From NCBI GenBank assembly GCA_900546515.1, contig URDG01000002.1, forward strand, positions 62,001-126,000: a stretch of DNA of 64,000 nt, given 5' to 3'. Under the pieces are notes generated by a model. The model was given only the letters and a program-made list of their open reading frames with translations, ran no database searches and had not been told where the DNA came from. This DNA is from an uncultured Eubacteriales bacterium (GTDB taxonomy: Bacteria > Bacillota > Clostridia > Oscillospirales > Oscillospiraceae). Position numbers and translations under genes: made by a program. Of the stretch, positions 44,425 to 52,232 are shown piece by piece (the stretch's first letter is position 1; every line of letters begins with the position of its first letter).

Positions 44425-46344
44425 TTAGAAAAGATCGCTGACAAGCGTGACAAAGCCCGCGGGGTCCTCGACCTCGCAGCCGGCCATCATCTCCGCCAGA
44501 GTCTCCAGCACCTTTGCCAGATGCCCGGCGCGCTCGGTGTCGTTTGCGTCGAACGCGGCCTTGAGCGCCTTGACAGCCTTATGCTCCGCGTTGAGCTCGA
44601 GCACGCGGTTCGCGCGCACCTTGCGCATTTCCTCGCTCGGTCCGCGGCGGAAATATTTCTCCATTTCAAGCGTAATGCCGCCCTCGGTGGTAAGTGCGCA
44701 CGGCATATCCGCCAGCTTGTTGGAGAGCTTCACCCCGCTCACGCCGTCGCCGATGGAGCTCTTGACGAACTCAAGGAAGTCCTTGTTCTCGATGTCGCGC
44801 TCCTCTGCGGCCTTCTTGTCCTCCTCCGTGTCAAAGCCGAGGTCGTCGGTCACGACGTTGCAGAAGGTTTTGCCGTCCTGCTCTCTCAGGCATTCGAGCA
44901 CCATCTCGTCCAGCGGGCTCGTGAGGTAGATGAGCTCGTAGCCGCGGTTCTTGACCTCCTTGCACTGCGGCAGGCTCATGGCGTGCTTTACCGAGTCGGA
45001 CGAGGCGAAGTATATGACCTTCTGGCTCTCGGGCATGTTCTCAACATACTCCTTGAGCGTGATCTGGTGATCCTCGGAGGTGTAGAATATCAGCAGGTCG
45101 CGCAGGAACTCCTTGAAGCGGCCGTACTCGTCGCACACACCGCACTTGATGTGCACGCCGAAGTTCTTGAAGAACTCCTCGTACTTGGGCCGGTCGTCGC
45201 GCATGAGCTTTTCAAGCTCGCCCTTGATGCGCTTTTCAAGGTTCTGGCCTATTATGCGCAGCTGCCTGTCATGCTGCAGTATCTCGCGGGAGATATTGAG
45301 CGACAGGTCTGGGGAATCCACAACGCCTTTGACAAACTCAAAGTAGTCGTGCACGAGCTTGTCGCACTTCTCCATTATCATAACGCCGTTGGAATAGAGC
45401 GTGATGCCGCCCTTATTGTCGCCGCTGAATGCGTTTTCGTTCTCCTCGCCGGGGACGAACAGCAGCGCCTTATAGCTCACCGCGCCCTCCGCGTTTATGC
45501 GGATCAGCGCGCAGGGATCCTTGCGTTCGCGGTTCTTCTCTTTGTAAAACGCAATGCAGTCATCATCCGTGACCTCGCTCTTGTTGCGCTGCCATATCGG
45601 GATCATGCTGTTGATGGTCTCGTTCTCGGTGACCATCTTGTACTCATACTTCGGCGTGCCGTCGTCGTTCTTCTCGCCGGTTTCGTAGCGCTCCTGATGG
45701 TCAATGTCCATCTTTATGGGCCAGCGCACGTAGTCGGAATATTTCTTGACGAGCGCCTTGAGCTTCCATACCTCAAGATAGGAGCCATATATCTCATCAT
45801 CCGTATCGGGCTTGATGTGCATGATAACGTCGGTGCCGGCGGACGCTCTGTCGCAGGCAGTCACGGTATAGCCGTCCGCTCCCTTGCTCTCCCACTTTAC
45901 GCCCTGATCCTCGCCGTACTTGCGCGTGATGACCGTCACTTCATCGGCCACCATGAAGGCCGAATAGAAGCCTACGCCGAACTGACCTATTATGGACAGA
46001 TCCTCCGCGTCGCCCTTTTCTGCGTCCATCTCGCCCTTGAACTGCAAAGAGCCGCTCTTTGCGATAACGCCGAGGTTGTTCTCGGCCTCCTGCGCGGTCA
46101 TGCCGATGCCATTGTCGCGCACGGTGATGGTGCGCGCGTCCTTGTCGACAATAATGTCGATCTTGAAATCATCCCTGTTCAGTCCGACGTTCTCATCGGT
46201 CAGGGACATGTAGCAGAGCTTGTCTATCGCATCCGATGCGTTGGATATTATCTCACGGAGAAATATCTCCTTATTCGTGTAGATAGAATTGATCATCAGG
46301 TCCAAAAGACGCTTGGACTCCGCCTTGAACTGCTTTTTAGCCAT
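44425..46344 (-). CDS. htpG: Molecular chaperone HtpG (Hsp90)
   Basis: A 639-residue Hsp90 chaperone. The N-terminal GHKL ATPase has LREIISNASDAIDKL (about residues 27-41, catalytic Glu), VRDNGIGMT (about 79-87) and GQFGVGFYSAFMVAD (about 119-133). The middle domain (YSNGVMIMEK) and C-terminal dimerisation domain are complete. ATG at 46344 with GGAGGCG; a 19-codon upstream reading is non-family. Promoter TTGAAA-N16-TATAAT lies 66 bp upstream. No CIRCE element is present, so HrcA control is not indicated. Confidence 0.96.
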   Translation of the reverse strand: MAKKQFKAESKRLLDLMINSIYTNKEIFLREIISNASDAIDKLCYMSLTDENVGLNRDDFKIDIIVDKDARTITVRDNGIGMTAQEAENNLGVIAKSGSLQFKGEMDAEKGDAEDLSIIGQFGVGFYSAFMVADEVTVITRKYGEDQGVKWESKGADGYTVTACDRASAGTDVIMHIKPDTDDEIYGSYLEVWKLKALVKKYSDYVRWPIKMDIDHQERYETGEKNDDGTPKYEYKMVTENETINSMIPIWQRNKSEVTDDDCIAFYKEKNRERKDPCALIRINAEGAVSYKALLFVPGEENENAFSGDNKGGITLYSNGVMIMEKCDKLVHDYFEFVKGVVDSPDLSLNISREILQHDRQLRIIGQNLEKRIKGELEKLMRDDRPKYEEFFKNFGVHIKCGVCDEYGRFKEFLRDLLIFYTSEDHQITLKEYVENMPESQKVIYFASSDSVKHAMSLPQCKEVKNRGYELIYLTSPLDEMVLECLREQDGKTFCNVVTDDLGFDTEEDKKAAEERDIENKDFLEFVKSSIGDGVSGVKLSNKLADMPCALTTEGGITLEMEKYFRRGPSEEMRKVRANRVLELNAEHKAVKALKAAFDANDTERAGHLAKVLETLAEMMAGCEVEDPAGFVTLVSDLF

Positions 46345-46409
46345 TAAAATACGCCTCCATAATACTGCTGGGCAGCGCCTTGCGGCTCTGTCTCTTCTCA
46401 TAATGAGTT

Positions 46410-46437
46410 ATTATAACACATTCCTGTGTAATTTCAA
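46410..46437 (-). promoter_or_regulatory. Promoter of htpG
   Basis: Minus strand: TTGAAA, 16-nt spacer, TATAAT; the spacer contains an imperfect TTACACA/TGTGTTA dyad. Confidence 0.7.
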
Positions 46438-46584
46438 CAATTCTTCCCCGTCCATGCGGAAGATTTAACCGTTTTTTCAAAAAAGGCGCGGCGCCACCGG
46501 CAGCGCCCGGCCGCGTATATTGAAGCAGAGCTTCGCAATATGCATACTTCACTGTGCGGTTTTTATTAAATTTTGCAGGTAGGG

Positions 46585-46613
46585 TTGACAACTGTAGTCT
46601 GTTGTGGTATCGT
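46585..46613 (+). promoter_or_regulatory. Promoter of blaI-type/M56 operon
   Basis: TTGACA, 17-nt spacer, TATCGT, 59 nt before the ATG at 46672. Confidence 0.65.
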
Positions 46614-46638
46614 CAACTCAGACGACGTTCGTAGTCTG
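46587..46638. promoter_or_regulatory. Two BlaI/MecI-like operator dyads
   Basis: GACAAC-T-GTAGTC (46587-46599) overlaps the -35 box; CAGACGAC-GTTC-GTAGTCTG (46619-46638, one mismatch) lies just after the -10. Both contain GTAGTC half-sites related to the TACTA/TAGTA and GTAGTC patterns bound by BlaI/MecI-type repressors, fitting autorepression by the first gene. Confidence 0.6.
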
Positions 46639-46671
46639 ATAAGGTTTTTTATATTCAGGGGGGAATGTGCC

Positions 46672-47052
46672 ATGCATACACCGGCCGGAAAAATAAGCGA
46701 CAGCGAGCTTGAGGTGATACGCGTGCTGTGGGATGCGGACAGTGCGCTGCCCGTCGCGGAGATACGCCGCATATTGCAGGCGCGCCGCGGCTGGGAGTCG
46801 ACGACGATAAAGACGCTGGTGCAGCGCCTCGTCAACAAAGGCGCCGTTTTGCAGGAAAAGCGTGGGAACTATTTCTATTCCCCGCTCGTCACAGAAAAGG
46901 AATACAACGAATGGGCGACTGACGACCTCATAAACAAGCTCTACCGCGGCAGTGCGAAGAGCCTTGTCGCCGCGCTCGTGCAGTCGGACGAGCTGAGCGA
47001 GGCGGACATTGAGGAGCTGCGCGCGCTTCTGAAAGGAGATGGGGCAAAATGA
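46672..47052 (+). CDS. BlaI/MecI/CopY-family repressor
   Basis: A 126-residue winged-helix repressor. SDSELEVIRVLWDADSALPV (residues 9-28) and the recognition region RGWESTTIKTLVQRLVNKG (about 39-57) are typical, followed by the proteolysis-sensitive dimerisation region. ATG at 46672 with GGGGGGAA. BlaI-type repressors are inactivated by cleavage triggered by the partner M56 protease. Here that protease is the next gene, overlapping by 4 bp (ATGA). The operator dyads at the promoter support autoregulation. No beta-lactamase gene is present. Confidence 0.9.
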   Translation: MHTPAGKISDSELEVIRVLWDADSALPVAEIRRILQARRGWESTTIKTLVQRLVNKGAVLQEKRGNYFYSPLVTEKEYNEWATDDLINKLYRGSAKSLVAALVQSDELSEADIEELRALLKGDGAK

Positions 47053-50000
47053 AGAGTCTTCTCGTTATGCTCCTGTATCTCGGTCTCGGCGGAACCGTTA
47101 TGGCGCTCGGGCTCATGCTCACGCGCAGACTTCTCGGCAGGCGTCTGCCCGGCAGCTTTTATTATTATGCATGGCTCGTTGTGCTGCTGCGCTTCATACT
47201 GCCGCTGCCCGGTCTTATGCCCGCCGCCGTCGACGCGCCGGCGCCCGCGGCAGTGCAGGCGGTGCAGAGTACGCCGTCGGCGCGTCCTTACGGTCTGAAC
47301 GCCGCCGGGGTATTGACGGGTTCCGCCAAAGAAGATATTCCGGCCGTTCACGAGGATACGGGAGTGCCTGACGGGCAGACGCACGAAGATGATCCTGCCG
47401 CGGCCGCGCACGGGCAGAGCAGCGGCATATTCGCATCCATATGGAGCGCGGCAAAAAGCGCCGTCACCCCGTGGCGCTTCTGGGGCTTCGTGTGGGCGGC
47501 AGGCGCCGTTATAAGCGCCGCGTGGTACATAACGGGCTACGAACGCTTCGTCCGCACGATACGCCGCACCGAGCGCGAGCCGACCGACGGCGATCTTGTC
47601 GTCTACTTCTCCATGCCCGGCAAGCACAAGCCCGGCCTTGTCCGTTCCCGCGCCGTCACCTCGCCCATGCTCATGGGGATATTCCGCCCCACTTTGGTGC
47701 TCCCGAACCGGGAGTACAGCCCTGAAATGCTCAGGAACATCTTCAGCCACGAGCTGACGCACTACCGCAGGGGCGACATCGTATACAAGTGGTTCGCCGC
47801 GTTGGTATTCTCGCTGCACTGGATAAATCCGCTGGCGTTCATCTTCCGCCGGGAGATAGACAGGGCATGCGAGCTCAGCTGCGACGAGCAGCTTCTGAAA
47901 GACATGAGCGCCGACGAAAAACGCAGCTACGGCGAGACGCTGCTGGAGCTGGCGGCAAAAAGACCGCTGCCGGGAAGCGTCGTCGCAACGAGCTTCGCCA
48001 CTCAGAAGCGCGACCTCAAAGAAAGATTGGAGCAGATTATGACTTATAAAAACAAAAGCAGAGCGGCCATCGCTCTGGCTCTGGCTGCGGCGCTGCTGCT
48101 TGCCGGCTGCGGCGCGGCGCTCGGCCCGAACAACGGCGGCGCTGCGTCGGACGCATCTGCCGCAGCAGCAGAGAACGGCCATGGCGAAAAGATCACCGTG
48201 TCCACCGTGGATGAATTTCTCGCCGCCATCAGATCGAACGCTACCATAGTCCTCAAGGCCGGTACATACGACCTCAGCAAGGCCTCTGATTACGGCGCCG
48301 CGCCGAAAGGTCTCTATACGTGGGAGGAATGCTTCGACGGGTACCGGCTCGTGCTGTCCGATATAACCGGGCTGGACATCGTCGCCGGCGGAGATGTGAC
48401 CATAGCAGCCATACCGCGCTACGCGGATGTTCTATGCCTGCGCCGCTGCTCGGATATAAGCATCACCGGCGTTACCCTCGGGCACACCGAGGAGCCGGGC
48501 TCGTGCGCGGGCGGCGTTTTGTACCTCGACTCTGCGAGCAATATCAGGCTCGATCAATGCCGGCTCTACGGCTGCGGCATTGTAGGCATAACGGCGTATA
48601 ATTCTCAGAACGTCTACGCCTCCGACTGCGACATCTACGATTGCAGCGACAGCGCCGTGTCCTCCATAGGCTCAAGGGATGTGCGCGTCACCGGCAGCCG
48701 TATCTACGATTGCAGCGCCGCCGGATGGAGCTGTGTATTCAGCGTCAGCAGCTCAACGGGCTTCGCCGTCGTCAACAGCAGCATATACGACAATGAAGGA
48801 CGCGCGCTTCTTCTCAACGACTATTCACAGCAGGTTTATCTTCTCGGATGCGACGTATCGTCTGGCAATAATTTCAGCGACGGGCTCTTTGAACAGATGG
48901 GCGGCTCCACCACGGTCGACGGCTGCCTGTTTGCCGGGGGCGATAACGTCTACCCCGCGATCTATACAGCGAACAGCACCGAAAACGTCTTCAACGCCGC
49001 GGGCGAAGAGCTCAACCGGGGGCTTGTCGAGAGCATGAAGCTCGAAAAGAAGGAATACTCCGGTCCGAAGCAGGAGGAGCTTCCCAATATTGAACGCAAG
49101 GTCAATGCCGACGGTATAGGCGTGGTTCACGTTTCAACGGTAGACGAGCTGCTTGCAGCCATAGCTCCCAGCACCGAGATATATCTCGACAGCGACTTCT
49201 ACGATCTCAGCACTGCAAGCTCCTACGGCGGCTACGGCAGCGACTATTATTACTGGGAAGCCACCTATGACGGACCGCAGCTCGTCATAACCGGCGTTGA
49301 CGGGCTCTCCATCATAAGCGAGAACGGGGCGACGGTCTCGGCTATCCCCCGCTACGCGAATGTGCTCAGTTTCATAAACTGCGATAACGTCTCGCTCTCA
49401 GGCTTCACCGCCGGACACACCGAAGAGCCGGGCTCGTGCGCAGGCGGCGTGCTGTATTTTGAAAGCTCATCCGGCATAAGCATAGACGGATGCCATCTGT
49501 ACGGCTGCGGCATCATCGGTATTCAGACGCAGAACGTTCAGGAGCTCAGCGTCACCGGCACCGAGATATACGACTGCTCAATGGCAGCCGTCACGCTCAG
49601 CGCAACGACGGACGCGGTGTTCACCGGCTGCGACATACATAACTGCGGCATCCCCGAGTTTTCGCTCAGCGACTGCCTGAACGTCAGCTTTGACGGCGCG
49701 GAGATCAGAAACGGCATGTACACCATCGGCCGCAGCGGCCTTGAGGCATACGGCACGGATAACGCCGGACTGGGCGGATACCAGCCGGAGCCCGGCTTTG
49801 GCATCTACTATATGGGCAGTGCGCTCGGCAGCGAGATCACGCTTCACACCGGCGACGGGGCCGTTTTCGTAGACCTCGTCTGGGATGAGGGCACGGGCGT
49901 AAAAAACATCATGTGGACAAGCTCATCCCCGGAGCTGCTTTCGGCGGAGCCTGACAGCGCCACCTCAGGCATGCAGTGCAAGCTCACGCCCCTGAAGGAG

Positions 50001-50090
50001 TCTGCGGACGGCGTGCGGCTCATCGTCACCGGCGAGACCGACGGCGGAGTGCTTCTGAGCAAAGCCGTCACAGTGTATATCTCCAAATAA
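47049..50090 (+). CDS. M56 (BlaR1-like) membrane peptidase fused to two beta-helix sensor domains
   Basis: A 1013-residue protein. Helices near residues 2-24, 38-57 and 140-165 surround an M56 metallopeptidase domain with HELTH at 234-238 and the third ligand region ACELSCDEQLL near 276. The fourth helix (about 338-352) leads to an extracellular part made of two copies of a right-handed beta-helix domain. Copy 1 is about residues 380-600 and copy 2 about 695-900. They share VSTVDE[FL]LAAI, IPRYA[DN]VL, GHTEEPGSCAGGVLY and IYDCS. In BlaR1 this position carries a penicillin sensor; here the sensor is glycan- or polymer-binding in appearance. The fourth helix ends in LAGC, a lipobox (Cys354). 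Probably senses an outside ligand and cleaves the BlaI-type repressor. Confidence 0.85.
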   Translation: MKSLLVMLLYLGLGGTVMALGLMLTRRLLGRRLPGSFYYYAWLVVLLRFILPLPGLMPAAVDAPAPAAVQAVQSTPSARPYGLNAAGVLTGSAKEDIPAVHEDTGVPDGQTHEDDPAAAAHGQSSGIFASIWSAAKSAVTPWRFWGFVWAAGAVISAAWYITGYERFVRTIRRTEREPTDGDLVVYFSMPGKHKPGLVRSRAVTSPMLMGIFRPTLVLPNREYSPEMLRNIFSHELTHYRRGDIVYKWFAALVFSLHWINPLAFIFRREIDRACELSCDEQLLKDMSADEKRSYGETLLELAAKRPLPGSVVATSFATQKRDLKERLEQIMTYKNKSRAAIALALAAALLLAGCGAALGPNNGGAASDASAAAAENGHGEKITVSTVDEFLAAIRSNATIVLKAGTYDLSKASDYGAAPKGLYTWEECFDGYRLVLSDITGLDIVAGGDVTIAAIPRYADVLCLRRCSDISITGVTLGHTEEPGSCAGGVLYLDSASNIRLDQCRLYGCGIVGITAYNSQNVYASDCDIYDCSDSAVSSIGSRDVRVTGSRIYDCSAAGWSCVFSVSSSTGFAVVNSSIYDNEGRALLLNDYSQQVYLLGCDVSSGNNFSDGLFEQMGGSTTVDGCLFAGGDNVYPAIYTANSTENVFNAAGEELNRGLVESMKLEKKEYSGPKQEELPNIERKVNADGIGVVHVSTVDELLAAIAPSTEIYLDSDFYDLSTASSYGGYGSDYYYWEATYDGPQLVITGVDGLSIISENGATVSAIPRYANVLSFINCDNVSLSGFTAGHTEEPGSCAGGVLYFESSSGISIDGCHLYGCGIIGIQTQNVQELSVTGTEIYDCSMAAVTLSATTDAVFTGCDIHNCGIPEFSLSDCLNVSFDGAEIRNGMYTIGRSGLEAYGTDNAGLGGYQPEPGFGIYYMGSALGSEITLHTGDGAVFVDLVWDEGTGVKNIMWTSSSPELLSAEPDSATSGMQCKLTPLKESADGVRLIVTGETDGGVLLSKAVTVYISK
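48039..50090 (+). other. Possible nested start: lipoprotein form of the beta-helix sensor
   Basis: An in-frame ATG (48039-48041, residue 331 of the M56 protein) is preceded by GGAG with a 6-nt gap. Translation from it gives a textbook lipoprotein signal: basic n-region MTYKNKSR, hydrophobic AAIALALAAALLL, lipobox LAGC with Cys24. It would yield a free lipid-anchored sensor without the protease. The same residues also serve as the fourth helix of the M56 protein, so this may be coincidence. Confidence 0.35.
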
Positions 50091-50108
50091 ATCTATAAAA
50101 AGATTGAA

Positions 50109-50140
50109 CGCCCGGCGGAAAATCCGCCGGGCGATTTGCT
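50109..50140. terminator. Terminator after M56 gene
   Basis: CGCCCGGCGG / CCGCCGGGCG with 5-nt loop, short T-rich tail; between convergent genes. Confidence 0.7.
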
Positions 50141-50164
50141 TATTCTATGGTTTTTTCCCTTGTT

Positions 50165-51223
50165 TTACGCTTTTCCGTACATCCTGCTGTAGTAGTCGAG
50201 ATAGTCGCCGGAAATGACATGCTCGACCCACGTCCGGTTTTCAAGGTACCACCGTATCGTCTCATGCATGCCGCTCTGGAAAGTGTACTCCGGCGCCCAG
50301 CCGAGCTGCGTGGTGATCTTGGTGTTGTCGATGGCGTAGCGCCTGTCGTGACCCGGACGGTCCTGCACATGCTGTATGAGGCTTTCCGGCCGGCCGAGCT
50401 CAGAGAGAATGAGCTTTACGATCTCAATATTTGCCCGCTCGTTGTTGCCGCCGATATTATATACCTCGCCGCGCACTCCCTTTTTAAGCACCGTGCGTAT
50501 CGCGGCGCAGTGGTCATGCACATGCAGCCAGTCGCGTATCTGCATGCCGTCGCCGTATACGGGCAGCGGCTTATTGTTCTGCGCGTTGTGCAGCATGAGC
50601 GGTATCAGCTTCTCCGGGAACTGGTACGGGCCGTAGTTATTGGAGCAGCGCGTGATGTTCACAGGCATGCCGTAAGTGTTGTGGTATGCGCGCACGACAA
50701 GATCTGCACTCGCCTTTGACGCAGAGTACGGAGAATTCGGCGCGATAGGCGTAGTCTCGGTGAACATGCCTTCCTTCCCCAGCGCGCCGTACACCTCGTC
50801 CGTCGAGACCTGGAGATATACTACGCCCTCTCTGTACTCGCGTGAATACTTGTTGTCCGGCTCCAGCTTCCAGTGCCGCTTTGCCGCGTCCAGCAGCGTC
50901 TGCGTGCCGATGATATTCGTCGTCAGAAACAGCTCCGGCTCGAGTATGCTGCGGTCGACATGCGACTCGGCGGCAAAATGCACCACCGTGTCAAATCCGT
51001 ATCTGGCGAAAATATCCTCCACGAGCTGCCTGTCGCGTATATCACCGTGAACAAAGACATATCGCTTGTCGTCCTTCACCGGCAGGAGGTTTTCAAGGTT
51101 GCCGGCATAGGTCAGAAGATCGAGGTTGACAAGCAGCTCTATCTCCGGCTCCTCGCGGAGCATATACTGGATGAAGTTAGAGCCGATAAAGCCCGCGCCT
51201 CCGGTCACAAGAACTTTTTTCAT
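50165..51223 (-). CDS. rfbB: dTDP-glucose 4,6-dehydratase
   Basis: A 352-residue extended SDR enzyme, second step of dTDP-L-rhamnose (and other deoxysugar) synthesis. It has TGGAGFIGSNF (residues 7-17), the VSTDEVYG motif (about 132-139), catalytic YSASKASAD (about 160-168, YxxxK) and RCSNNYGPYQFPEKLIPL. ATG overlaps the rfbA stop by 4 bp. rfbC and rfbD are not in the window, so the end product is made with genes elsewhere. Confidence 0.96.
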   Translation of the reverse strand: MKKVLVTGGAGFIGSNFIQYMLREEPEIELLVNLDLLTYAGNLENLLPVKDDKRYVFVHGDIRDRQLVEDIFARYGFDTVVHFAAESHVDRSILEPELFLTTNIIGTQTLLDAAKRHWKLEPDNKYSREYREGVVYLQVSTDEVYGALGKEGMFTETTPIAPNSPYSASKASADLVVRAYHNTYGMPVNITRCSNNYGPYQFPEKLIPLMLHNAQNNKPLPVYGDGMQIRDWLHVHDHCAAIRTVLKKGVRGEVYNIGGNNERANIEIVKLILSELGRPESLIQHVQDRPGHDRRYAIDNTKITTQLGWAPEYTFQSGMHETIRWYLENRTWVEHVISGDYLDYYSRMYGKA

Positions 51224-52092
51224 ATTTCGCCCTCCGCTACACGTCTGAGATACTGGCCGTAATCCGTCTTGAGCATTGGCTCGGCAAGCTCCATGAGCCG
51301 CTCTGCGTCTATGTAGCCCATGCGGTACGCGATCTCTTCGATGCAGGCAATGTAAAGCCCCTGCCGCTTCTGTACTATCTGCACGAAGTTTGCCGCCGCG
51401 AGCAGATTCTCATGCGTGCCGGTATCCAGCCATGCAAGCCCGCGGCCGAAGAGCTTGACCTTCAGCTGTCCCCGGCGGAGGTACTCGTTGTTGACGCTCG
51501 TGATCTCCAGCTCGCCGCGCGCCGACGGCTTTATGCTCTTTGCGATCTCCACGACCTGATTGTCATAGAAATAAAGTCCCGGAACGACATAGTTCGATTT
51601 GGGATGCTCCGGCTTTTCCTCAATGGAGATGACATTGTTGTCCCCGTCAAACTCCACGACGCCAAGCCCCGTGGGGTCAGGCATATAATAACCGAAGATC
51701 ACCGCGCCCTCTGTGAGCGCCGCAGCCTCCTTCACGCCGATGCTGATCCCGCCGCCGTAGAACACATTGTCGCCGAGTATCAGCGCCACATTGTCTCCGC
51801 CGATAAATTCCTCTCCGATTATGAAAGCCTCGGCAATGCCGCGCGGCTCATCCTGCACGGCATAGCTCAGCTCAAGGCCGAGGCCGTGTCCGTCGCCCAG
51901 AAGCTCCCTGAACGCGCCTATGTCGCGTTCGGTAGAGATTATCAGTATCTCCCTTATGCCGCCGAGCATCAACACGGACAGCGGGTAGTATATCATGGGC
52001 TTGTCGTATATAGGCAGGATCTGCTTGGATATTGAGCGGGTGATCGGATACAGGCGCGAACCCGTGCCGCCCGCCAGAACGATGCCTTTCAT
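51220..52092 (-). CDS. rfbA: Glucose-1-phosphate thymidylyltransferase
   Basis: A 290-residue nucleotidyltransferase making dTDP-glucose from dTTP and glucose 1-phosphate. It has LAGGTGSRLYPITRSISKQI (residues 6-25), PIYDKPMIYYPLSVLMLGGI, LILGDNVFYG (about 107-116) and AWLDTGTHENLL (about 221-232). Full length. TTGAAT-N17-TATACT promoter 39 bp upstream. Divergent from the metal-GTPase gene. Confidence 0.96.
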   Translation of the reverse strand: MKGIVLAGGTGSRLYPITRSISKQILPIYDKPMIYYPLSVLMLGGIREILIISTERDIGAFRELLGDGHGLGLELSYAVQDEPRGIAEAFIIGEEFIGGDNVALILGDNVFYGGGISIGVKEAAALTEGAVIFGYYMPDPTGLGVVEFDGDNNVISIEEKPEHPKSNYVVPGLYFYDNQVVEIAKSIKPSARGELEITSVNNEYLRRGQLKVKLFGRGLAWLDTGTHENLLAAANFVQIVQKRQGLYIACIEEIAYRMGYIDAERLMELAEPMLKTDYGQYLRRVAEGEI

Positions 52093-52130
52093 ATTTATAT
52101 GCCCCTTTCTTTTTGCAGAATTATCGCCTT

Positions 52131-52159
52131 AGTATAACCCACCCCGCAGGATAATTCAA
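52131..52159 (-). promoter_or_regulatory. Promoter of rfbA-rfbB
   Basis: Minus strand: TTGAAT, 17-nt spacer, TATACT. Confidence 0.65.
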
Positions 52160-52164
52160 GGTAC

Positions 52165-52193
52165 TTGTAAGATTATAAAAAAGATGATATAAT
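52165..52193 (+). promoter_or_regulatory. Promoter of metal-GTPase operon
   Basis: TTGTAA, 17-nt spacer, TATAAT. The inverted repeat GATGATAT (52183-52190) / ATATCATC (52209-52216) begins inside the -10 and ends next to the SD, so it may act as an operator or 5' hairpin. Confidence 0.65.
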
Positions 52194-52232
52194 ATATTTT
52201 TAGAAAAAATATCATCATCTGGAGGCTTAATA

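Larger units (their letters stand above)
46345..46671. other. 327-bp non-coding divergent region
   Basis: Holds the htpG promoter (46410-46437, minus) on the left and the BlaI-type promoter and operators (46585-46638) on the right. Between them is a GC-rich stretch with short stem-loops (for example GGCGC repeats near 46485-46500 and GAAGC/GCTTC near 46522-46534). No open reading frame of note. Confidence 0.6.

Noticed and set aside
44326..46347. A 673-codon plus-strand frame over htpG
   Set aside because: Antisense shadow; no SD or domain, whereas htpG is complete.
46345..46450. CIRCE element at htpG
   Set aside because: No TTAGCACTC/GAGTGCTAA repeat is present.
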